Shown: piece by piece, positions 1 through 9,819 of the stretch
Numbering within the stretch: the first letter of the stretch is position 1
Layout of the letters: every line of letters begins with the position of its first letter
Assembly (NCBI GenBank): GCA_947446835.1
Contig: CANFHS010000022.1
Span: 1 to 15,681 of the forward strand
Length of the DNA: 15,681 nucleotides
DNA from: Bacteriovoracaceae bacterium
GTDB lineage: Bacteria; Bdellovibrionota; UBA1018
Direction of reading: 5' to 3'
Position numbers and translations under genes: made by a program
The notes under the pieces: generated by a model
Database searches by the model: none
The model's input: only the letters and a program-made list of their open reading frames with translations
Told to the model about the DNA's origin: nothing

Positions 1-421
1 CCTCATCGCCTTCAGATTTGCCGATCATGGCGCGCGCGATCGGCGAGGTGACTCCGATCTTGCCGGCTTTGACATCGGCCTCGTCGACTCCGACAATCTG
101 GTATTCGACCTTCTGGCCGCTTTCCTGTTCCTCGAGAGTGACCGTGGCACCGAAAACGATCTTGGATTTGTCGGGGGCAGCCGTCGGGTCGATGATCTGG
201 GCGCGGGCCAGCTTGCTGTTGATCTCGCCGATGCGGCCTTCGATGAAGCTCTGGCGTTCCTTGGCTGCCGAATAGTCGGCGTTCTCGGAAAGGTCTCCAT
301 GGCCGCGGGCCACCTCGATGGCTTTCACCACCGCAGGGCGCTCGACGGTCATCAGGTGCTTGAGCTCCTCGTCGAGGCGCTTCTTGCCTTCGACCGTCAT
401 CGGGATTTTTTCTTCAGCCAT
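1..421 (-). CDS. greA: Transcription elongation factor GreA (C-terminus cut by window edge)
   Basis: GreA binds in the RNA polymerase secondary channel and stimulates cleavage of backtracked transcripts. Reading the minus strand from ATG 421-419 gives 140 residues before the edge, out of about 158 usual for the family. The N-terminal coiled coil carries the hallmark GDLSENADYSAAKERQ (about residues 42-57), close to the E. coli GDLKENAEYHAAREQQ region, with the acidic tip residues D and E present. The C-terminal FKBP-like domain begins around VFGATVTLEEQESG and is still in frame when the window ends. The start is supported by AGGGGG (429-434) seven nt upstream. It lies 47 nt downstream of carB in the same direction, an order (carB then greA) also known in Proteobacteria, so co-transcription is likely. 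Identification is secure; only the last residues are missing. Confidence 0.95.
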   Translation of the reverse strand, partial: MAEEKIPMTVEGKKRLDEELKHLMTVERPAVVKAIEVARGHGDLSENADYSAAKERQSFIEGRIGEINSKLARAQIIDPTAAPDKSKIVFGATVTLEEQESGQKVEYQIVGVDEADVKAGKIGVTSPIARAMIGKSEGDE

Positions 422-428
422 CGGTCAA

Positions 429-434
429 CCCCCT
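429..434 (-). promoter_or_regulatory. Ribosome binding site of greA
   Basis: AGGGGG on the minus strand, seven nt before ATG 421-419. It fixes the greA start within the short carB-greA gap. Confidence 0.6.
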
Positions 435-468
435 GAAAAGCCAAGGGGTAGCATAAGCCCCCGGGAAT

Positions 469-3726
<3,258 letters not shown>

Positions 3727-3731
3727 GGAGC

Positions 3732-4301
3732 TTAAAACCTCACCGTGGTTCCCAGTTGCAGTTCAATCGGGTCCTGGGGACGGGCCTGATTGTAGGTCCG
3801 AACCGCTTCCCGGAGGTAGGCCTCGTTCGAGTTCAGCAGGGTGACCCCGTAGACGAAGCTGCCCGTGGTGAGCACCAGTCCCGAGATGGCCCCGACGTTC
3901 CGGATCGTGGTTCGAGTGGGGTCTTCGTACCCTTTACTGACGAAATTTCCGAGCAGGATCAGGACCAGGCCGGCAGTCGCCGTGTAGGCCAGCCGGTTCA
4001 CCTTGCGGCGGTTTTCCTGGTAGCGGTCCAGCAGCTCGACCGAGCCCGGCGCCTGGATCAGGATGGGCCGCAGGTTTTCGCCGTCGAAGGCCACGTTCGA
4101 GTCGCAGGGCAGGATCTTGCCCCGGTAACGGTAGGCCCGCTGGCAGAGAAAAACATCCTGGGGACCCTTGGCGCCCAAGGTGGGAGGGGCCGTCGGGGTC
4201 TGCGGGATGGGCGGATCCACGGGGGCTCCCCAGGCCCGGGACGGCAAGGTCACCTGGGCCAGCAAAAGGCAGGGCAGGAGTAGAGTGGCGGTCAGCCTCA
4301 T
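3732..4301 (-). CDS. Exported membrane protein of unknown function
   Basis: I do not recognise this 189-residue protein. It starts with a clear signal peptide (MRLTATLLLPCLLLAQ...) with a likely signal peptidase I site near AWGA|PVDPP, about residue 26. C12 does not sit in a good lipobox. After a Pro/Thr-rich stretch comes a segment with two cysteines (VFLCQRAYRYRGKILPCDSN) that could form a disulfide. Two hydrophobic segments follow: about 100-120 (YTATAGLVLILLGNFV) and about 137-157 (ISGLVLTTGSFVYGVTLL). So the mature protein is probably anchored in the inner membrane by a hairpin. It is the first gene of a minus-strand unit with carB only 5 nt downstream. The start ATG 4301-4299 has no visible Shine-Dalgarno, but a -10-like TATCAC lies 10 nt upstream. 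Real gene: likely. Function: unknown. Confidence 0.75.
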   Translation of the reverse strand: MRLTATLLLPCLLLAQVTLPSRAWGAPVDPPIPQTPTAPPTLGAKGPQDVFLCQRAYRYRGKILPCDSNVAFDGENLRPILIQAPGSVELLDRYQENRRKVNRLAYTATAGLVLILLGNFVSKGYEDPTRTTIRNVGAISGLVLTTGSFVYGVTLLNSNEAYLREAVRTYNQARPQDPIELQLGTTVRF

Positions 4302-4311
4302 CGCGTTATCG

Positions 4312-4341
4312 GTGATAGCGGGAGCGCGGGCCCTTTGACAA
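4312..4341 (-). promoter_or_regulatory. Candidate sigma-70 promoter for the unknown gene-carB-greA unit
   Basis: On the minus strand, TTGTCA (4341-4336), an 18-nt spacer and TATCAC (4317-4312). The -10 box ends 10 nt before the ATG at 4301, so transcription would start about 0-5 nt before the start codon. The boxes match the consensus moderately, and assignment is by eye. Confidence 0.35.
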
Positions 4342-4368
4342 CGCTGGAATCAACAAGCCGCGGTGCGG

Positions 4369-4374
4369 TATAAG
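4369..4374 (+). promoter_or_regulatory. -10-like box TATAAG upstream of the TIGR02757 gene
   Basis: TATAAG ends 10 nt before the GTG start at 4385. The hexamer 17-18 nt upstream (TGGAAT/GGAATC) is a poor -35. The perfect TTGACA at 4335-4340 is 28 nt away, too far for sigma-70. With the divergent promoter on the other strand, this 83-bp gap (4302-4384) would hold both start sites. Confidence 0.3.
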
Positions 4375-4384
4375 GCTCCCGGGC

Positions 4385-5302
4385 GTGCGTCACCTGCAAC
4401 CTTTCCTGGATCCTCTGGCCGACCGGTATTCCGATGCCCGCTTTCTGGCGTCGGATCCGCTGGAGTACGTCCATCACTACACGGATCCCTGGGACCAGGA
4501 AGCCGTGGCCCTGGTGGCGGCCCTGCTGGCTTACGGCAATGTGAAGCAGATCCGCCGTTCGGTCGAAGACCTCCTGCGCAGGATGCGCGAAGCGGAAGGT
4601 GGCCCAGCGGCCTTTGTGCGGAGTCTGGGGACGCCCGAAGGCGTGAAGCGGGCCGAGCGGAAGGCGTTTTCCGGATTCGTCCACCGTTTCAACGTGGGCC
4701 GGGATCTGGTGATGCTGCTCAGGCTGCTCGAGTCCAGCTGGCGTCGGCATGGATCGCTGGGCGGCCATTTCATGGGGTTCCACGAACCCGGGGCGCGCGA
4801 CTTTGCGGTGGCGCTCGATGCCCTGATCCTGGAATGGCGCGAACAGGCGAGCCGGTGGGCGGGCCCGAAAGGGCTGGGTTCGTTCGAGTACCTCTTGACC
4901 GCTCCCGCCCAGGGCAGCTGCTGCAAACGCTGGTGCATGTTCCTGCGCTGGATGGGGCGCCGGGATGCGCTGGATCCGGGGCTCTGGACCGCGGACTCCC
5001 CACTGCGCTCCACGTTTCCCAGGGGTCGGAGCCTGCGCCCGGATCAGCTGGTCATCCCGCTCGACACCCACACCGGCCGGATCAGCCAGTACCTGGGCCT
5101 GACCCGGCGGAAGAGCCTCAACTGGAAGGCGGCCCTGGAGGTCACCGAGGGGTTGCGGGCCTGTCGACCGGACGACCCGGTCCGCTACGACTTTGCCCTG
5201 GCCAGGTTGGGAATCCTGGATCTGTGCCAGAAGACTTACCGGGCCGAGGTTTGCTCGGGCTGTGAGCTGCTTCGGGTTTGCCGGTACGGCGGGGCATGCT
5301 AG
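4385..5302 (+). CDS. TIGR02757/DUF2400 family protein with an endonuclease III-like cysteine cluster
   Basis: This 305-residue protein has the features of the TIGR02757 (DUF2400) family: an N-terminal DPLEYVHHY...DQEAVALVAALLAYGNVKQI block (about 24-58), a middle VPLDTH-like element (IPLDTHTGRI, D227), and a late DDPVRYDFALARLGI block. No function is assigned to the family that I know of. The C-terminus carries C281-x8-C290-x2-C293-x5-C299 followed by R-Y. This strongly resembles the [4Fe-4S] loop of endonuclease III (C-x6-C-x2-C-x5-C, CGSCIIEDLCEY), and the LDTH element recalls the VDTH containing the catalytic Asp of HhH-GPD glycosylases. A role in DNA repair is therefore an inference from these two motifs. 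No classic GVG hairpin was seen. GTG is the best start because no ATG lies in frame upstream. The next gene starts 12 nt downstream. Confidence 0.85.
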   Translation: MRHLQPFLDPLADRYSDARFLASDPLEYVHHYTDPWDQEAVALVAALLAYGNVKQIRRSVEDLLRRMREAEGGPAAFVRSLGTPEGVKRAERKAFSGFVHRFNVGRDLVMLLRLLESSWRRHGSLGGHFMGFHEPGARDFAVALDALILEWREQASRWAGPKGLGSFEYLLTAPAQGSCCKRWCMFLRWMGRRDALDPGLWTADSPLRSTFPRGRSLRPDQLVIPLDTHTGRISQYLGLTRRKSLNWKAALEVTEGLRACRPDDPVRYDFALARLGILDLCQKTYRAEVCSGCELLRVCRYGGAC

Positions 5303-5314
5303 GCCTGAAGGCGC

Positions 5315-6290
<976 letters not shown>

Positions 6291-6295
<5 letters not shown>

Positions 6296-6328
6296 GGCCG
6301 GGGGCCAAGAGGCCCCCCAGGCCTCAGA
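6291..6328. terminator. Symmetrical 16-bp stem spanning both convergent stop codons
   Basis: Outer arms TCTGAGGCC (6291-6299) and GGCCTCAGA (6320-6328), inner arms GGGGGCC (6300-6306) and GGCCCCC (6311-6317), loop AAGA, and a two-nt bulge (CA, 6318-6319). All 16 pairs are Watson-Crick. The TGA of the decarboxylase (6293-6295) and the TGA of the convergent kinase (6326-6324) are in the two outer arms. There is no T-tract on either side. It most likely acts as a bidirectional terminator or mRNA 3'-end stabiliser. Confidence 0.7.
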
Positions 6329-7280
6329 CCGTGATCATCTGCATGAGCTGGTTGCCGCGCTCGACGAGCTCGTGCGAGTTCAGGCGCTTGAGGCGCTCCA
6401 GGCTGAAGTCCTCGACCGTGAAGCTGGCCATGGTGCAGCCGGCGAGCATGGCGCGCCTGAGCAGCGTCTCCCACTGGTCGGGGTTCTGGTGGGCCATGTC
6501 GCGGTGGGCGCCCGCTTCGGCCAGGAAGCCCATGAAGCCGCCCGCGAAGGTGTCGCCCGCGCCGGTCGGATCGATGACGGTCGGGGTCGGAAAGGCCGGG
6601 GCGATGAACAGGCCCTTCGGCGTGCACAGCATGGCGCCGTATTCGCCGCGCTTGATGATGACGACGCTCGGGCCCAGGGCGCGGATCTTGTGCGACGCCT
6701 CGACCATGTTCTTGGAGCCCGACAGGAGCTGGGCTTCGCCTTCGTTGATGGAAAGGATGTCCACCCGGCGCAGCGTCTTCTTGAGCTCATCGGGCTTGCC
6801 CGTGATCCAGAAGTTCATGCTGTCGCAGGCCACCAGGTGGTTGCTGGCCGCCTGGTCCAGCACGCTCTGCTGCAGGACGGGATCGATGTTGGCCAGGAAG
6901 AGGTAGGGGGATTTCTTGTGCTCGGGCGCCAGGCGCGGGTCAAAGTGCTCGAACACGTTGAGCGCCGTGGACAAGGTCTTGGCCTCGTTCATGCGGTTGT
7001 CGTAGGTGCCCACCCAGTGGAAGGTCTTGCCCTTGGCCACCTGCACGCCGCTGACGTCGATGCGGCGGGTGCTGAGCCAGGCCAAGTGGTCCTGCGGGAA
7101 GTCTTCGCCCACGACGCCGATCACGTTGACCGGAGCATAGAACGAAGCCGCGACCGAAAAGTAGTTGGCCGAGCCGCCCAGGACCTTGTCGGCCTTGCCG
7201 GCCGGAGTGTCGATGGTGTCGAACGCGAGGGAACCTACCGCCAAAATGGAGTGATTTTGCACGTCGGCAATGAAACGCAT
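6324..7280 (-). CDS. PfkB-family carbohydrate kinase
   Basis: A ribokinase/PfkB-fold kinase of 318 residues from ATG 7280. Near the N-terminus GSLAFDTIDTP and VLGGSANYFSVA form the sugar-binding and glycine-rich region. The C-terminal PfkB signature is DPTGAGDTFAGGFMG (237-251), with D243 as the expected catalytic base and the anion hole in GAGD. VIIKRGEYGA and SINEGEA are further family blocks. The substrate cannot be read from sequence; adenosine, ribose or another sugar are possible, and many close relatives are annotated only as sugar kinase. The start is uncertain. ATG 7280 has no spaced ribosome binding site. TTG 7304 has AGGG four nt upstream. GTG 7262 begins exactly where the conserved fold starts and sits 7 nt after a -10-like box. 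It is the last gene of the minus-strand pilin block. Confidence 0.9.
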   Translation of the reverse strand: MRFIADVQNHSILAVGSLAFDTIDTPAGKADKVLGGSANYFSVAASFYAPVNVIGVVGEDFPQDHLAWLSTRRIDVSGVQVAKGKTFHWVGTYDNRMNEAKTLSTALNVFEHFDPRLAPEHKKSPYLFLANIDPVLQQSVLDQAASNHLVACDSMNFWITGKPDELKKTLRRVDILSINEGEAQLLSGSKNMVEASHKIRALGPSVVIIKRGEYGAMLCTPKGLFIAPAFPTPTVIDPTGAGDTFAGGFMGFLAEAGAHRDMAHQNPDQWETLLRRAMLAGCTMASFTVEDFSLERLKRLNSHELVERGNQLMQMITV

Positions 7281-7297
7281 CCCTGGCGGTGTGTCAA
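7270..7297 (-). promoter_or_regulatory. Candidate promoter for the PfkB kinase
   Basis: On the minus strand, a consensus TTGACA (7297-7292), a 16-nt spacer and TTTCAT (7275-7270, four of six matches). If used, transcription would begin at about the GTG at 7262, giving a leaderless message. It overlaps the 5' end of the longer possible reading frames, so it conflicts with the TTG or ATG starts. Confidence 0.25.
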
Positions 7298-7349
7298 CGG
7301 TCAAGGGTCCCTGGTCCCCGGCGGGGAAGCCTGGATTCGGTTCCAGGAT

Positions 7350-7781
7350 TCAGAAGAGGATGGCGCGCGGGTCCCGGGCCAGGGGGCGCGGTCGGGGGAG
7401 GGCGCGCAGGTCCGGCTCGGCCAGCAGGGCTTCGAACGCGGGCCAGCCCGAACCCAGCGGCTTCCAGTCCTGGGGCGGGTGAAGCTTCGGGCCGGTGGCG
7501 CGCGTGTACACCTCCAGGCCTTCTGCCGCCGACCGGGCCAGCCAGAGCCCATTGCCCGAACGCCACAGGTTGCCGGCCTTCGTGCTGTGCTCGGGCAGGG
7601 TGCGGTGAACCCGGTGCAGGACCTCCGGGTCGGAGTTCGGGCGGAATCCACGGGCCCCGACCAGCAGCTTCCAGGTGGCAGGCGCCGGGCTGTGCGCCTC
7701 AAGCCAGCGGGAAACGGCGGATTCGCTGGCTGCGTCGTGGGCCAGGGAGGCCATCACCAGGGCTCCGAGGGCCAGGCTCAA
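7350..7781 (-). CDS. Small, possibly exported protein of the pilin cluster, unknown function
   Basis: An open frame that becomes the only plausible coding frame downstream of the minor prepilin. I do not recognise it. From TTG 7781-7779, which overlaps the preceding TGA as TTGA, it gives 143 residues. The N-terminus is hydrophobic (SLALGALVMASLA), resembling a signal peptide but without positive charges. Alternative starts are GTG 7757 and ATG 7754, the latter with GGAG eight nt upstream. The frame is also open to ATG 7901, but that part overlaps the prepilin gene and has low third-position GC (about 40 per cent by hand count, versus about 70 for the prepilin frame), so I reject the long form. 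The body is rich in Trp, Pro, Leu and Arg, with no known motif. It ends at TGA 7352-7350, and the kinase follows. Confidence 0.5.
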   Translation of the reverse strand: MSLALGALVMASLAHDAASESAVSRWLEAHSPAPATWKLLVGARGFRPNSDPEVLHRVHRTLPEHSTKAGNLWRSGNGLWLARSAAEGLEVYTRATGPKLHPPQDWKPLGSGWPAFEALLAEPDLRALPRPRPLARDPRAILF

Positions 7782-7978
7782 TGCCCGAATGGGTCCTTGA
7801 AGCCTGCCGAGTAACGCTCGATGAGCAGGTGGTAGACCTCCAGCTCCTGCCGAAAGGCGCGAGCGAGTCCAAGCAGCACGAAAACGCAGAGCGATGTCCA
7901 TAGAAGTGCCTCAAGGAAAACCTGCCCGGAAGGGCTCTTCAGGGGAGCCCCAGCGGACTTTCCAACGGGTCCGGTCAT
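7778..7978 (-). CDS. Minor prepilin-like protein (TadE-like), 66 residues
   Basis: A small protein with a class III (type IV/Flp-like) prepilin signal: a short hydrophilic leader with K7 and K14, then SG|QVFLEALLW, where cleavage after G18 would put Glu at +5. A hydrophobic segment of about 20 residues follows (ALLWTSLCVFVLLGLARAF) and then an amphipathic tail. This is the architecture of small TadE-type or minor Flp pilins processed by a TadV/FppA-type peptidase. The start ATG 7978-7976 has an excellent AAGGAGA six nt upstream, even though it lies inside the 3' end of the previous gene (68-nt overlap). Gene finders that limit same-strand overlap could miss it. Third-position GC supports this frame across 7778-7910. 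Role in pilus assembly is inferred from neighbours. Confidence 0.75.
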   Translation of the reverse strand: MTGPVGKSAGAPLKSPSGQVFLEALLWTSLCVFVLLGLARAFRQELEVYHLLIERYSAGFKDPFGH

Positions 7979-8762
7979 TCGAATCTCCTTCGATCCAGGC
8001 CACCGCGCTGCGCGGGGAATGGCTGGCTTGCAGGCGGAAACGCGGCCCTTGCGCCTCGGTCCAGCGCAGCAGCCCGGGGCCCAGCGTATCGGGCGGATCC
8101 CGGATCACGGGGATCGCGCTCCAGGGCGGGCCGCGATCCCCGTGCCGGGAGTCGCAGGCTCCCTGGGCCGCCCAGGCCAACCGCTGCAGTTCCCAGCTGG
8201 CGCGCAGGGTTTCCTGGTGCAGCACGAGGGCCTGGGCGGTGGCCTGCGCGGCCGCCACGACCGGAGGAGCCGCGATGCCCGCAGCCGCGGCCAGGCGGGC
8301 CGCCTTCAGGGCGCGGTTGTCCAGCTCCAGCAGGACCAGCTGGTGGCGCAGCTCGTAGGTGGTCTTCGCCACGCACGCGTCCAGGCGGTACTGGAGCTCG
8401 ACCTGCCCGCGCCACGACCGGAGAAGGCCGTGCGCGCCCAGGCCCGCCATCACGATCAGGCAAAGTCCGATGGCCCACGGAAGCTGAAGGGACCCGGACT
8501 GGTCCTCCAGGCGGCGCAGGCTCACGGTTTCGAGGCAGCGCCCGAAGCGGGCCTGCTCCCTCACCGGGGCGTGGGGCGCAAAGTCCGCAGTCCTGCCGGT
8601 CAGCCGGTCGTGCGCTTTCTGGAACGAAAGGACACAGCTCCGGAGGCGATCCCATTCGGCCTGGAGCAGCCGACCGGCCCCGATCAGGGCGCCTCCCATG
8701 AGGAGGGCGCCGATGGCGAACTCGATGAGAGCTTGCCCCCCGTTTCGAGGGGGTGTGGTCAT
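7911..8762 (-). CDS. TadE-like pilus protein with a second internal prepilin-like segment
   Basis: A 283-residue protein. The N-terminus PPRNGG|QALIEFAIGALLMGG has a class III prepilin cleavage motif (after G9, Glu at +5) and a hydrophobic helix, as in TadE/TadF minor pilins. Residues 80-110 repeat the layout in degenerate form: SLRRLEDQSGSLQLPWAIG followed by a second hydrophobic stretch (LCLIVMAGLGAHGLL), but with Pro where Glu would be. About 120 Ala/Leu/Gln-rich, probably helical residues follow, then a C-terminal region with CDSRHGDRGPP. ATG 8762-8760 was chosen because it overlaps the flp stop as ATGA (translational coupling); the in-frame extension to 8870 lies inside flp and is Arg/His/Gln-rich noise. 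The 3' end overlaps the next prepilin gene by 68 nt. It is probably a periplasm-facing minor pilin or pilus assembly protein. Confidence 0.75.
   Translation of the reverse strand: MTTPPRNGGQALIEFAIGALLMGGALIGAGRLLQAEWDRLRSCVLSFQKAHDRLTGRTADFAPHAPVREQARFGRCLETVSLRRLEDQSGSLQLPWAIGLCLIVMAGLGAHGLLRSWRGQVELQYRLDACVAKTTYELRHQLVLLELDNRALKAARLAAAAGIAAPPVVAAAQATAQALVLHQETLRASWELQRLAWAAQGACDSRHGDRGPPWSAIPVIRDPPDTLGPGLLRWTEAQGPRFRLQASHSPRSAVAWIEGDSNDRTRWKVRWGSPEEPFRAGFP
7985..7990 (-). promoter_or_regulatory. Strong ribosome binding site inside the upstream gene
   Basis: AAGGAG on the minus strand, six nt before ATG 7978-7976. It lies within the coding region of the TadE-like gene and is the main evidence that the 66-residue prepilin start is real despite the overlap. 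Confidence 0.7.
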
Positions 8763-8941
8763 CGAGAGTTCTCGGGCAGCTTGATGCCCTCGATGTGACG
8801 CTGGATGCCGCTGACCTTGTCCTTGATGGTGCTGCCCATGCTGCGGACGGCTGCGACGGAAACCAGGCAAACCAGAATCATGAGAACGAGGTACTCGGTC
8901 AGGCCTTGGCCCTGACGATCAGCCCACAACGGATTTTTCAT
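8759..8941 (-). CDS. flp: Flp-family type IVb pilin
   Basis: A 60-residue major-pilin candidate. The leader MKNPLWADRQG ends at G11. The mature part would start QGLTEYLVLMILVCLVSVAAV, with Glu at +5 followed by Tyr, the E-Y pair diagnostic of Flp pilins, and a hydrophobic helix of about 20 residues. The tail MGSTIKDKVSGIQRHIEG is the expected short amphipathic end. Processing would be by a TadV-like prepilin peptidase; neither that enzyme nor the TadA/TadB/TadC/RcpA machinery is in this window. GGAGG is five nt before the ATG, inside the arm of a small hairpin. It is the first gene of the block, and its stop overlaps the next start as ATGA. Confidence 0.88.
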   Translation of the reverse strand: MKNPLWADRQGQGLTEYLVLMILVCLVSVAAVRSMGSTIKDKVSGIQRHIEGIKLPENSR

Positions 8942-8946
8942 GCGTT

Positions 8947-8967
8947 CCTCCCCTTTTCAGGAAGGGG
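8947..8967 (-). promoter_or_regulatory. flp ribosome binding site partly within a 6-bp hairpin
   Basis: On the minus-strand transcript CCCCTT (8967-8962) can pair with AAGGGG (8955-8950) across a six-nt loop, and the Shine-Dalgarno GGAGG (8951-8947) overlaps the 3' arm by two bases. It could modulate translation, but a stem this short can also arise by chance. Confidence 0.3.
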
Positions 8968-9059
8968 CCCTTTGGAAGTTTCGCGCCGCGCTTGGGCCTG
9001 TCTGGGGCTCCGGAATTCCCCAAAAACGGATTCCCGGCTCGAATTCCAGACCTGCCTCG
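8968..9059. other. Divergent intergenic region between flp and the SPOR gene
   Basis: The full gap between the two genes is 8942-9098 (157 nt). It holds the flp leader on one side and the SPOR promoter on the other. In the middle I see an 8-bp palindrome GGAATTCC (9012-9019) and a related GAATTC nearby, but no convincing -35/-10 pair or sigma-54 box (GG-N10-GC) for flp. Confidence 0.3.
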
Positions 9060-9089
9060 TTGACAAGCTTTGTTCTTGATCGCTATGAT
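9060..9089 (+). promoter_or_regulatory. Near-consensus sigma-70 promoter of the SPOR-manA-manC unit
   Basis: TTGACA (9060-9065), an 18-nt spacer and TATGAT (9084-9089, five of six). The -10 ends nine nt before the ATG at 9099, so the 5' leader would be only about 0-4 nt. This is the best promoter in the window. Confidence 0.65.
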
Positions 9090-9098
9090 CTGGAAATC

Positions 9099-9797
9099 AT
9101 GGCGAAAACGAACCATCGTTTGCTGATCTATGATCGTCGGGAGATGACGGTCCTGATTCTCCTTGGAGTCATGGTCGCGCTGTTCGCCTTCACGTTGGGC
9201 GTGCATCTGGCCAAGCGGGTGGGAGGTCCGGTGCACGTCGGTGCACACGGCGCCGATAGCCTTCCGGCAGGCACCACGACCGACAAGATTCCCGAGCCCG
9301 GTGATCTGACCGAGCAAAGCAAGGGCGCCCAGAACGCCGTGGACGACACCATGGAACAGGCGCTCCACGATGAGGTCCAGCGTAGCGGACTCAAGCTCGA
9401 CCAGTCCCGCCAGGTGGATTTGCCGCGCAAGGCGCGCGCGAAGGCCGAACCCGAAGCCGCGGAGCCCGCTCATGCGGCCGAAGCTCACGCCAAGGCTCCG
9501 GAAGCCCACGAGGCCCACACCAAACCTGCCGCCCCTCACGCCGAAGCCGCGACGGGCAAATTCACCTTGCAGGTGGGAAGTCATCCCAATATTCAGGAAG
9601 CTAACGAACAACTGGCGCAGCTCCAGAAGAAGGGACTGCCGGCTTTCCTGAGCACCGCCGAAATCAAGGGCAAGGGTGTCTGGCACCGGGTCTTCATCGG
9701 AGGCTACGAAACCAAGCCCGCGGCCGAGAAGGCCGGGCAAGGGTTCCGGGAGCAGAAGCTGATCGAGTCGTTCGTCGTGAACAAAAACGGGCACTGA
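9099..9797 (+). CDS. SPOR-domain inner-membrane protein
   Basis: A 232-residue bitopic membrane protein: a short basic cytoplasmic N-terminus, a transmembrane segment at about 16-38 (TVLILLGVMVALFAFTLGVH), a long Ala/Glu/His/Pro-rich periplasmic linker (about 40-150) and a C-terminal SPOR domain (about 153-232, KFTLQVGSHPNIQEANEQL to the end). SPOR domains bind peptidoglycan stripped of stem peptides and target proteins to division septa, so a cell-envelope or division role is likely. The topology is like FtsN or DamX, but the sequence cannot tell which. ATG 9099 was chosen over an in-frame extension to 8940 because it gives a normal N-terminus before the membrane segment and sits just after a near-consensus promoter. 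The linker has a run of EAH/AHA-type repeats. The mannose genes follow 22 nt downstream. Confidence 0.85.
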   Translation: MAKTNHRLLIYDRREMTVLILLGVMVALFAFTLGVHLAKRVGGPVHVGAHGADSLPAGTTTDKIPEPGDLTEQSKGAQNAVDDTMEQALHDEVQRSGLKLDQSRQVDLPRKARAKAEPEAAEPAHAAEAHAKAPEAHEAHTKPAAPHAEAATGKFTLQVGSHPNIQEANEQLAQLQKKGLPAFLSTAEIKGKGVWHRVFIGGYETKPAAEKAGQGFREQKLIESFVVNKNGH

Positions 9798-9819
9798 TCC
9801 AAAGCTCCGGGAGAAACAG

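Noticed and set aside
434..468. Attenuator or terminator between carB and greA
   Set aside because: Only a four-base GGGG/CCCC pairing could be found; too weak to call.
4335..4374. TTGACA (4335-4340) paired with TATAAG (4369-4374) as one promoter
   Set aside because: The spacer is 28 nt, far outside the 15-19 nt that sigma-70 promoters tolerate.
6372..7814. Open plus-strand frame of 480 codons opposite the kinase and small exported protein
   Set aside because: The kinase on the other strand has full PfkB signatures; this frame has none.
7782..7901. Longer form of the small exported protein starting at ATG 7901, with GAGG upstream
   Set aside because: It would overlap the prepilin gene by 124 nt, and third-position GC in this part is low, against a good value for the prepilin frame.
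9012..9019. GGAATTCC palindrome as an operator for flp or the SPOR gene
   Set aside because: A single 8-bp palindrome with no repeat at a helical spacing; chance cannot be excluded.
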